From: Podochytrium sp. JEL0797
Lineage: Eukaryota; Chytridiomycota; Chytridiomycetes; Chytridiales; Chytriomycetaceae
Direction: 5' to 3'
Length of the DNA stretch: 11,714 bases
Assembly: GCA_027596195.1 (NCBI GenBank)
Contig: JADGJG010000854.1
Location: forward strand, 1 to 11,714
This document shows positions 1 to 7,193 of this stretch, piece by piece; positions within the stretch are counted from its first letter, which is position 1, and each line of letters begins with the position of its first letter. A model generated the notes under the pieces. The model had not been told where the DNA came from. It was given only the letters and a program-made list of their open reading frames with translations, and searched no databases. The position numbers were made by a program, and so were the translations under genes.

Positions 1-5
1 ACGCG

Positions 6-26
6 CCCCCCCCCCCCCCCCCCCCC
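6..26. repeat. Poly-C homopolymer (21 C) in the GTPase intron
   Basis: An uninterrupted run of 21 cytosines sits about 40 nt upstream of the 3' splice site of the Rho-type GTPase gene. On the other strand it is a G tract that could form quadruplex structures. Exact length is uncertain because homopolymers are prone to sequencing error. Confidence 0.9.
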
Positions 27-67
27 ATCATCCCCCAACTCAACAAACTCCAAACCTGCACTCACAG

Positions 68-223
68 GGATACAAAAAATCGATCGAAATGGGCGCAAAA
101 AAGTACTTCGAATGTTCCGCCCGAACGGGGGAAGGCGTGTCGGAGATTTTTGCGTATTGCGCCAAAGTGTCGTTGATGGCGGCGCGCAAGAAACGGTCGA
201 GCGCGCCTTGCAAGATGATTTGA
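68..223 (+). CDS. Rho/Rac-family small GTPase, last exon (5' part outside window)
   Basis: This exon encodes the last 51 residues of a Rho-type GTPase, a membrane-anchored switch for actin and polarity signalling. Visible are the G5 motif in KKYFECSARTGEGV, where the SA contacts the guanine base, the following helix (SEIFAYCAKVSLMAARKK), a basic stretch KKRSS and a terminal CKMI. The Cys four from the end is a CaaX-type prenylation site, followed by TGA. An intron ends at the ...CACTCACAG acceptor at 66-67, so upstream exons lie outside the window. The spacing GAKKYFECSA...GVSEIF...basic...CaaX fits Rho/Rac better than Ras or Rab. Lys in the first 'a' position of CKMI is less usual but tolerated. 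The exact subfamily (Rho1, Rac, Cdc42) cannot be decided from this fragment. The gene converges on the AsnRS gene. Confidence 0.88.
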   Translation, partial: GYKKSIEMGAKKYFECSARTGEGVSEIFAYCAKVSLMAARKKRSSAPCKMI

Positions 224-405
224 ACTTGGAGTGTAGTAGTGTGAATGGAAAACGAAAACAAGAAAAAACCGTAATAGAAAAAAAAGACCCTTTATTGGAG
301 CGGGAGAGAGAAAACAAAATCATCCAAACGTCCCCCCTAACCAAACCACCTCCACCAATCACCATTTCACCCACCCCACACCTTCACACTCCCAACTCGC
401 ACAAC
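224..405. other. Convergent 3' intergenic region
   Basis: This 182-bp stretch separates the stop codons of the Rho-type GTPase (+) and AsnRS (-). It contains an A-rich part (243-290) and a C-rich part (300-400). An AATAAA for the minus-strand gene lies at 291-296. AATAGA at 273-278 could serve the plus-strand gene, so the two transcripts probably overlap at their 3' ends. No gene is visible. Confidence 0.6.
291..296 (-). terminator. AATAAA polyadenylation signal of the AsnRS gene
   Basis: The top strand reads TTTATT, giving AATAAA on the minus strand, 110 nt downstream of the AsnRS stop codon at 406-408. Confidence 0.55.
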
Positions 406-2729
406 CTAAGGTTGGCATCTGCCAGGGAAACGGGGGTACCAACACGTTTCTCTCACACTGTAACAGTTGAGCAACCACGCAATGAAACGCTCGACTCCCA
501 ACCCGAATCCACCGTGCTCACACGTTCCGAATTTGCGCTGGTCCGTGAACCTATTTTTTTGAGACGCAAATAAAAGTCAGCCAACAGACACACATCCACA
601 AAAAAATCAACTCACCAGTAGTACGGGTCCGAATCAATCCCTTCCCTCTTATACGCCTCCATCAACTCCACATAATCACTAATCCTCATACTCCCCCCCA
701 CAATTTCCCCAACCCCAGGCATCAACACATCCACACTCTCCGTCAACCGCACATCCTCGGGACACTTTTTCATGTAAAAGGACTTGATCTCAACAGGGAA
801 CTTGCACAAAAAGATGGGCTCGTTGATCGTGTCCGTCATGCGGCGTTCGGGGGACTCGGGGATGTCTTGACCGAATTCGAACGGGAGACCCGTTTTGTCG
901 TTCGTGATGTTGTTGGCGGCGAGCCATTCGATGGCTTCGGTGTAGGCCATGCGTTTGAAGGGGCGCGAGGGGGGTTGGAAGGTGGGGTTGAGCTCTTGCA
1001 TGAGTTGGGCGCCGAGGGGGTCGGCGAACACGCGTTCGACGACTCCACAGATCTTGGTGGGGAGAGGCGGGGTTAAATTAGATTGACGCAGGGCTTGACA
1101 ACAGAGCCTTCTTTCTTACCATGTCCTCAATGTTCTGCAACAAGTCCTCAAAATCAATAAACGCATACTCGGCCTCACAATGCGTAAACTGCGCCAAATG
1201 TCTCCTCGTGTGAGAATTCTCGGCTCTAAAGCTCTCGGCAATACAGAACGAGTCTCCAACACTCGGCAACGTGGTTTCCAAATACAACTGCGAAGATTGC
1301 GTGAGGTACGCGTCTTCGCCATAGTACTTGAACCCAAACAACGTGGCTCCACCTTCGACTTGCGTTTGGACCATCAGAGGGGGGGTGATTTCCGTCACGG
1401 CTTTGGATTCAAAGTGCGCGCGGAACGATTTGATGATGAGGGCTCGCATTTTGAGGATCGAGGAGGCGCGGTTTTCGCGGATCACGAGGTGGCGGAGGTT
1501 GTAGAGGACTTCGGGGTTGGATTCCTGGGTTTTTGATGGGGGCGGAGGGAGGGTTTGTTAGCTTTTTTTTCGTTCGGGTATTTCCCGGGGAGGGGCGATG
1601 TTTACCTCGTTGAACTGGTTCTCGTAGTTGTCCTCTCCCGATGGAGCGCGACCAATGACTTCCCAATAGTCCACCACGAGCTCATGGCCGCCGGGGGCCT
1701 TCTTTCCCGCAGGCACTTCGTTCAACATGCCGTACACTTTAACGGTAGATTCACGCGTGAGAGTCATGGCGTCGTACGTATTGGCCTAATGAAATAGACC
1801 GCATTCACAAAAAAAAAGTCAAATGACGCCGAGTGATATCAGAACCAAACAAGAAAAAAAAGGGCTTACCACGCGACCCTTCAACAGACACTGCAAATGA
1901 CCCGTTCCGTCTCTCAAGACGAGGAACATCATGTCCTTTCCTTGCACGCGAATGTTGTGGACCCATCCGTTCACGGCGACTCTCTTGGAGCGGTGAGCGA
2001 CGCCTTGGCTGATCTTGATCTATAGTGGGGGGTAAATTTCCTCTGGTTTAGAATTGATAACGAAGGGAGAGGGAGTGTAGGCGCTCACCTTGGTGGCGAC
2101 TCCCAAAGTTTCTTCGTCATTGACCAATTTGATGTTCTTGGCCTCTTCGAGACGTTTGGCATCTTCACCGGCTCTCGCAAGCTTATCGGCCTAACCAATC
2201 CAAAAAGACAAGACCGATTAGATGAATATCGCCCAAGAAACAAAGAACAAGCAAAAAGAAAAAAAGAAATAAACAACATTACCGCCTCCTTCGCCTTCAT
2301 CTCCTCGGCCTTGGCCTTCTTCTTCTCCTCTCCTTCCCACAGCTTCTTGGCCTTCTTCTTTCCGGCCCCGCTAATCTCCTTGAAACCTTCGACAAGGTCC
2401 TTGCGCACGAGCAACTGCACATCGTCGGCACCGGAGCAGGCTTGCATGGCACGCACGGCGGTTTTGAAGGGCATCTTTTCGGATCCAGAGCCGTTGGCAT
2501 CGTGCCCGCTGACTTCGCAGACGTGCAGCACTTTGGGGTTTTCTGCTTCTGTTGGTTTTTGATGTGATCAGTTTATCTGCGTCGGCGAGTTGGGTGGGCG
2601 GTCGGAGAGAGAGTGTTCGTTTGTTGGTGTGGAAGGGTGTGATCAGGCCGAGTTGCACTGCATTCGGTGTGTTGGGCTGCGCGTTCGGGCCGAGGGGGGT
2701 CGCAAATTGGTGGGCGGCGACTCACCCAT
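406..2729 (-). CDS. DED81: Asparaginyl-tRNA synthetase, cytoplasmic (8 coding exons)
   Basis: Class IIb aminoacyl-tRNA synthetase that charges tRNA-Asn with asparagine using ATP in the cytosol. Exons on the minus strand: 2729-2726, 2548-2283, 2190-2089, 2019-1870, 1785-1606, 1524-1120, 1052-616, 550-406. All introns are GT-AG, and the joined CDS is 1689 nt (562 aa) with no frame break. Order of parts: N-terminal extension typical of eukaryotic AsnRS (about 1-120), including a Lys/Glu/Ala-rich helix; OB-fold anticodon-binding domain (about 135-180, VNGWVHNIRVQGKDMMFLVL); motif 1 around 268-283; YLTQSSQLYLE at 307-317; motif 2 FRAENSHTRRHL (333-344); motif 3 GLGVERF (531-537); C-terminus YPRFPGRCQP. 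Length matches eukaryotic NARS1/Ded81. The start is chosen because ATGG followed by GTGAGT (2729-2721) joins in frame to an acceptor at 2550-2549, giving MEAENPKVLHV. A CRE-type palindrome lies just upstream. Confidence 0.96.
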
Positions 2730-2754
2730 CAGAGAGTTTTTTGGCAGAAAAATG

Positions 2755-2762
2755 TGACGTCA
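2755..2762. promoter_or_regulatory. CRE-type palindrome TGACGTCA upstream of AsnRS
   Basis: A perfect TGACGTCA octamer ends 26 nt upstream of the AsnRS start codon, in the 179-bp gap after the PADR1 gene. ATF/CREB-type bZIP factors bind this site. Use here is inferred from position only. Confidence 0.5.
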
Positions 2763-2908
2763 CCGTCTGGCGGAGGCGGCTTCTCCCAAACACAATCACA
2801 AGCACAACTTCTTATTACGACTCCCTAGCAATTGCCAAACAAGACCCCAGAAGCACCAAATCAAAACAAACGCATCACACCCCTCCTTCCCTCCCAACAC
2901 GCTAAAAA

Positions 2909-3917
2909 TTAAACCACTTGGCCATCCCCCTTGATCCACTCGGGTCTCACAACAACCAAGGCAGGATCGTTGGACTCGTTGCCCTCCCAGAATCCACAGG
3001 GAGTGAATTTCCCGTCGTCGTCAACGAATCCGGGACACTCGAGGGCCTCGTTTCTCTTCTTGACCTTGGAGATGCGGAGACGGCCCGTGTTGCATTTTGG
3101 ACATTTGGGGAAGCAGCCGTTGACGATGCATTCAATGATTCTTTCTTGCATGATGGGCTGGCAAAAGAAAGAGATGAGAAACACACGCGTGTGTGCAAAA
3201 AAGGAATACCTTTGTGCCCGTGCTGAGTTGGTTGTTTCTCTTCAGCATCTCCTTCAGGTCGTTCGCCTTGACAGTCATAATCACTTCCATCTGCTCCTTC
3301 GACACGCCCTCGATCTGCGGGAAGCCTGGCTCCTCCTGAAACTTTGGCGGTTCTGGGACGGGCTCTGTCCTTCGCCGCTTTGGCAGAGCGCGTGTCTGCG
3401 GTGCCGAGCGCTTGTTGCCGCTGCCTTTGTGGTCCTCGTCGTCTTCGTCGTCTTCGTCTTCGTCGCCGACTTCACTGACAGCAGCGTCGCTGTCGCCGTC
3501 GAATTCGGACTCGGAGTCTGCAGCAGCGGCGTCGTCTTCGCTGGAGTAGTCGTCTTCCTCCTCTTCCTCGTCGTCGTCTTGCTCCTCCTCCTCCTCCTCC
3601 TCCTCCGCAGGCGCGTCCTTGGCCCCGCCCTTCTTGGTTTCCTTTGCTTCGGCCTTGGTTCCGTCCTTGGCCTCAGCGCCCTTGGCTTCCTCCGTGGCTT
3701 CCGCTTCAGGCGCAGACACCGCAGCACTCACAGCAGGTGTAGCAGCTGGCGCAGAGGCAGCTGGCGCAACCACGGCCTCCGCTGCTGCTGGAAGCGCAGC
3801 ACCAGCCTCCTCGCTCACGGCCGCATTCACGGCAACGGCGGCAACCTCTTCAACAGGCTTTGCAGGCGCTGGGGTAATCGTCTCGGTCAAAACAACTGGC
3901 GTCTCGTCGGTGCTCAT
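2909..3917 (-). CDS. Acidic nuclear-type protein with a lone PADR1 zinc domain
   Basis: Two exons on the minus strand, 3917-3210 and 3157-2909, with a 52-nt GT-AG intron, give 318 aa. Residues 1 to about 95 are Ala/Pro/Val-rich. An acidic block follows (about 105-165) with runs of eight Glu and many Asp and Ser. Next is a basic cluster, ALPKRRRTEP, that looks like a nuclear localisation signal. The C-terminal 100 or so residues match PADR1, the third zinc-binding domain of PARP1-type enzymes: VKANDLKEMLKRNNQLSTGTK, then a helix, then Cys255, Cys258, Cys277 and Cys290 (CX2C-X18-C-X12-C) and a final GFW. The splice joins the two halves of the domain exactly, which supports the model. There is no WGR or PARP catalytic domain, and the protein ends where PADR1 normally ends. 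A role in chromatin or DNA binding is inference. It runs in tandem upstream of AsnRS with 179 bp between. Confidence 0.85.
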
Positions 3918-4004
3918 TGTGGCGTTTCAAGTGTGTTTCAGAGGGCGGAAAACAAAAAACAAAAATCGACATGTTTTTTTTTTCGCAACCACCTCACCTG
4001 CACC

Positions 4005-4214
4005 TCACCCCGCAATCATCGCAACCACTCCCCCATCCACGCTCTCACAGCACACCCCGAGCATCTGATCCATCACCAAAACAAGGAGCCGCGCTTCGTG
4101 CCCTGATGCCTCTTTGCGATTGAGACGCACGCAATATTTTGCCCTTTGTTGGAACTTGGACATGACGTGCCAAGACAGTTGATTGTGAGAGTCGCCGACT
4201 ACGATCACTGCCAT
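4005..4214 (-). pseudogene. Possible SGNH-hydrolase fragment (GDSH motif), remnant
   Basis: A 69-codon minus-strand ORF begins MAVIVVGDSHNQLSWHV. The hydrophobic strand followed by GDSH resembles block I of SGNH/GDSL hydrolases, with Ser as nucleophile. The GxND and DxxH blocks are absent and the ORF runs out within 60 codons, about 90 bp before the PADR1 start. A divergent second copy of its first 24 nt lies on the opposite strand at 4238-4261, interrupted by stops soon after. This fits a decayed, inverted duplicate of a hydrolase gene, but a chance match of a short motif cannot be excluded. Confidence 0.2.
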
Positions 4215-4261
4215 CCGAATATAGCCGGTGGAAGAAAATGGCAGTAGTCGTAATCGGCAAC
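4191..4261. repeat. Imperfect inverted repeat A (24-nt arms)
   Basis: Arms 4191-4214 and 4238-4261 are inverted copies with 20/24 identity around a 23-nt spacer. All four differences are transitions. Weaker similarity extends outward (CTTGGCAC on the minus strand at 4174-4167, and on the plus strand at 4287-4294), so the duplicated segment was once longer. Confidence 0.75.
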
Positions 4262-4344
4262 TTCACGTTAATGCAGGGAGCCTAACCTTGGCACATGTCC
4301 ACCTACCAATACTTGCACTAGACATTCATGAAGTGGAACGGTTT

Positions 4345-4486
4345 CAACAGAGGCCAAGGCGATTGCAAGAAAGCGCGAGCTTGTTTCCAGAGAATGGGAT
4401 TGGTGCTGCTTTGTCCCTCCTCGGCAACACACAGTATTCTCTGGAGACAAACTTGCGCTTGCTTGCAGTTGTCCTGACCTCTGTTG
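4345..4486. repeat. Imperfect inverted repeat B (51-nt arms, 40-nt loop)
   Basis: Arms 4345-4395 and 4436-4486 are inverted copies with 42/51 identity; eight of nine differences are transitions and there are no indels. Plus-strand RNA could form a long hairpin, since five of the nine mismatches become G-U wobble pairs. It could be a foldback element, a small inverted duplication or a dsRNA precursor. No target-site duplication was recognised. Confidence 0.8.
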
Positions 4487-4667
4487 CTGGTTTTCAAATG
4501 ACAATCGCGGGGGTGGCAGGATTCGGTGGTTGGTTGTCCACAATTCCCAGTCCGAGTCATGTATACTTATTCTTTTTCTATGACAAGGTGCATGAGGGCT
4601 CTGGGTGGGGACAGGAGGGGAGTGACTACACCATCGAAGCCATCAATAAGGATAGGTGTAATGCGAT

Positions 4668-5351
4668 TCAGTGTGCGAAGGTTTCGAAGGGAGGAGGGGG
4701 GCCATGGTCAACTTCGCGATGATGGGACAGCAACGCACATTGGGCAAAGTACTCGGGCGTAGGGGCATGGCGGCGAGGGGCTTTGGGGAGCCCAGTCTGG
4801 AACTTCCGATTGCTCTTCCTCTGCTGGTGTGTGCGGCTGGTGAGATTAGAATACAAAACCAAAGAAAACCGCGACTTGCCTGGGATGCCAAACGGAAGCT
4901 TGTATCCCACAAGGCCTTCTGTAATTTATTATATCATTAAGAAGATTCGATCCATGCGACTAAATTCGGAACAAATCTCACCACAAGGCATTTGAAACCG
5001 GTGGAAAATCCCACCAACCGGCTTCGCATTCTTCAACGCGAAAAGAATGCGTCTCCCCGTGTTGGGAGATGCAGGCGGGTGGAAGTCCACCTTGTAGTCT
5101 GATTTTTCGGCCCCGTTCGCTGCTGCCGACGAGTGGCAGCACTGGCTGAACTCGTATATCTCTTTCTCGACAGGCGTACTGTCTTGGACATGGAGGTCAC
5201 GGTGTAATGAAAGTAAGTGGACAGGCAAGCAATCGAAAGAGCAATGACAAGGAGAGTGTCTTACCTCCAACTTCTTTTGATATTGATACTTAATGTGAGA
5301 GTTGCTGTGAAGCTGAAACCATGTCGTTCAACTTTTCAAGGGGCACACCCA

Positions 5352-5396
<45 letters not shown>

Positions 5397-5399
5397 CAT
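4668..5399 (-). CDS. Hypothetical protein, tentative four-exon model
   Basis: I do not recognise this protein. The model is 5399-5395, 5312-5265, 5178-4982 and 4918-4668, giving 501 nt (166 aa). The best-supported parts are exons 3 and 4. They are joined by a clear GTGAGA donor (4981-4976) and a TTACAG acceptor (4924-4919), and the frame stays open and G/C-rich at third positions. This gives a continuous stretch that includes HRFQMPCEGLVGYKLPFGIP. Exon 2 joins through a GTAAGA donor at 5264. The first exon is the weakest part: ATGGC followed by an intron that would start inside the (GT)n microsatellite. A GC-AG intron inside exon 4 (GCAAGT donor, CACCAG acceptor, 43 nt) is an alternative that would change the C-terminus. 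Basic and Pro-rich residues dominate the end. No signal peptide or membrane span is seen. It is divergent from the decarboxylase gene. Confidence 0.35.
5357..5394. repeat. (AC)19 microsatellite
   Basis: A pure AC dinucleotide run of 38 nt, flanked on the left by two CACACCC units (5343-5356). It lies in the divergent region between the hypothetical gene (-) and the decarboxylase (+). In the tentative model it forms the 5' part of an intron. Confidence 0.95.
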
Positions 5400-5529
5400 T
5401 TTTTATGCAGTGTCCGAACACAAGAAATACCGCCCTCTCTCTACAATTATAATGAAGAAGGGAAAGTTGAAATTATTATTTCACTGGGGAATAGGACATA
5501 CGAGTGACGAAAAAGAGACCGCGGAACGA
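5400..5529. promoter_or_regulatory. Divergent intergenic region upstream of the decarboxylase
   Basis: This gap separates the tentative minus-strand start from the decarboxylase ATG. It holds an AT-rich ACAATTATAAT stretch near 5441-5453. Short upstream ATGs occur at 5405 and 5452; the one at 5452 is in frame and would add 26 residues. No firm promoter element can be named. Confidence 0.35.
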
Positions 5530-7159
5530 ATGGAAACTTGGCAAGACCTCCTCACCTGGATCGCAACCAACGACACCACAACCATTCGTCCCAGTGCCGA
5601 AACCATATCAAATGCAATCCACTCCCTTCCCCGCACACTGCCCACCCACGGCCTCGGTGACGCAGCTGTTTTTTCGCTCGTCGCCAACACCATCGCCCCT
5701 GCCACAATCCGCTCATCGAATTCAACTTACTTTGGCTTCGTGACGGGTGGATCAACTCCGGCTGCGTTGATGGCGGATATGATGACGTCGGTCCTGGATC
5801 AGAATGTCCAGGTGCGGCAACAACCCGGCATCGACGTGACATCTGAAACCACAACGCGAACCGCAGGTCCACTTACCCAAGGATTCCATCGCAACCACTG
5901 TCGAAGTGTTGGCGCTCAATATGGCTGCCGAACTGATGCGGATCGACCCTGCCGCGTTTACCGGCAAAACCGTGACCACCGGAGCCACGGCATCCAACAT
6001 TCTGGGATTGGCATGTGGTCGTGAAGCTGTCGTGAAACGCGTGATGGAGAAACAGGATCGAATTGATTGGGTACCCGCTCTCTGTAAAACTGTAGGCGAT
6101 TTCGTCTCATACTTTTGTTTTTTGCAGGCCCAAATCGAACGCGGCGAAGGTTTCTCCCTCGCAGACGAAGGAATCTTTCACTCCTGCCGCGTAGTAATCC
6201 TCCACACCCACGGCCACGCCTCCCTCGCCAAAGCCGCCTCCCTCCTCGGAATCGGTCGCAACAACTGCATCAACCTCGGCACCTCCGGCTCCACCGCATG
6301 CGACTTTGACCTCGAATCATTAGAACGCTCCCTACAAGACTACAAGCGCCAAAACACGGGTGTCGTCCTCGTCCCGAGTTACGGCGAGGTCAACACGGGT
6401 CTCTTCACATCCCACATTCCAGAACTCCGTGCCCTCTGCGACAAGTACGGAGCCTGGATGCACATTGACGCTGCATTTGGATCCTTTTCACCTGACTCGA
6501 CACACCTCCACCTCGCCGACAGCATCACCTCAGACGCGCATAAATGGCTCAACATCCCATACGACTGCGGCCTCTTCTTCACTCGTTCCACAACTCTCCT
6601 CCAACGCGTATGCACGCCTTCCTTCGACTTAACCACCTCTGGCCCAGCTTACCTCGCCTCCTCCGCCACCGACCCCGCGCTCGACGCGATAGACGTCGCT
6701 TCCCCACTCACACTCGGCATCGAAAACTCACGCCGGTTCCGCGCACTCCCACTCTACGCGAGTTTGGTGTCGCTCGGGAAAGACGGGTACACGCACTTGT
6801 TTGACCGGAACCTGCGGTTCGCGAATCGCGTGGCGCGGTGGATTGAGGAGTCAAGGGATTTTGTGTTGTTGAATAATCAGTGCGGTGGTGATGATGGGGG
6901 TGTACGGGTTTCGAATATTGTGTTGTTTTGCGCGTCGGCAGCGGTGGTGCGGTTCGTTGGGAAGGAGGGAAACGCGAGGTTGGTGGAAGAGATTAATGGA
7001 AGTAGGGAGATGTATGTGACGGGGACCGTGTGGGAGGGAAGGGCTGGGGTGCGGTTGGCTGTGAGCAATTGGAAGACTGGGTTGATGGAACAAGAGGATG
7101 GGCAAGACCCGGACTTTGATGTTGTTGTGCGCGTGTTGACGCGTGTGATGCAGGTGTAG
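5530..7159 (+). CDS. PLP-dependent group II decarboxylase (aromatic amino acid/glutamate decarboxylase type)
   Basis: Three exons (5530-5811, 5867-6070, 6128-7159) with introns of 55 and 57 nt give 505 aa. Group II decarboxylases remove the alpha-carboxylate of an amino acid using pyridoxal phosphate. Visible landmarks are the N-terminal FGFVTGGSTPAALMAD with LDQNV, the glycine-rich TGATASNILGL, His192 in the HGHAS segment (ring-stacking position), FDLESLERSL, HIDAAFG with Asp276 (binds the pyridine nitrogen), and SDAHKW with the Schiff-base Lys301. The first splice restores LDQNVQ-VHLPKDSIATTVEVLALN. The second intron is in frame with no stop, but its acceptor has a strong TTTTGTTTTTTGCAG tract and the insert breaks family continuity. 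The start ATG at 5530 precedes ETWQDLL; the in-frame ATG at 5452 is less likely. The substrate cannot be told from sequence alone. The gene is tail to tail with the esterase gene. Confidence 0.92.
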
Positions 7160-7177
7160 GGCCTTTGAGACACAAGT

Positions 7178-7183
7178 TTTATT
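7178..7183 (-). terminator. AATAAA polyadenylation signal of the GDSL esterase gene
   Basis: TTTATT on the top strand is AATAAA on the minus strand, 10 nt after the esterase stop codon. Cleavage would be expected close to or inside the end of the decarboxylase ORF. Confidence 0.6.
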
Positions 7184-7193
7184 TGGACAAAAG

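Larger units (their letters stand above)
3918..4667. other. Stretch without a confident gene, with degenerate inverted repeats
   Basis: The promoter of the PADR1 gene should lie at its left end. The rest holds short overlapping ORFs on both strands, none with recognisable domain continuity or splice structure. The visible structure is two inverted repeats (4191-4261 and 4345-4486) and a short ORF with a GDSH motif (4005-4214, minus). Confidence 0.5.

Noticed and set aside
112..573. Plus-strand ORF of 153 codons
   Set aside because: It runs out of frame over the GTPase exon and antisense over the last AsnRS exon, whose motif 3 is clear on the minus strand.
2931..4106. Long plus-strand ORF of 391 codons
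   Set aside because: It is antisense to the PADR1 gene. The runs of Leu, Val and Arg mirror its Glu/Asp/Ala codons, and no domain is visible.
4228..4722. Plus-strand ORF of 164 codons and the minus-strand ORFs facing it (4268-4560)
   Set aside because: Both strands yield similar peptides (LQxSASLxPEN...SLET) because the DNA is palindromic. There is no domain and no sign of coding constraint.
4865..4907. GC-AG intron inside the last exon of the hypothetical gene
   Set aside because: GCAAGT and TTCTAATCTCACCAG look good, but 43 nt is shorter than any other intron here and the spliced product ends in unconvincing Ser/Pro sequence. Kept only as an alternative.
5410..6024. Unspliced 204-codon reading of the decarboxylase 5' part
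   Set aside because: Family continuity is lost after LDQNVQ; removing the intron at 5812-5866 restores it in another frame.
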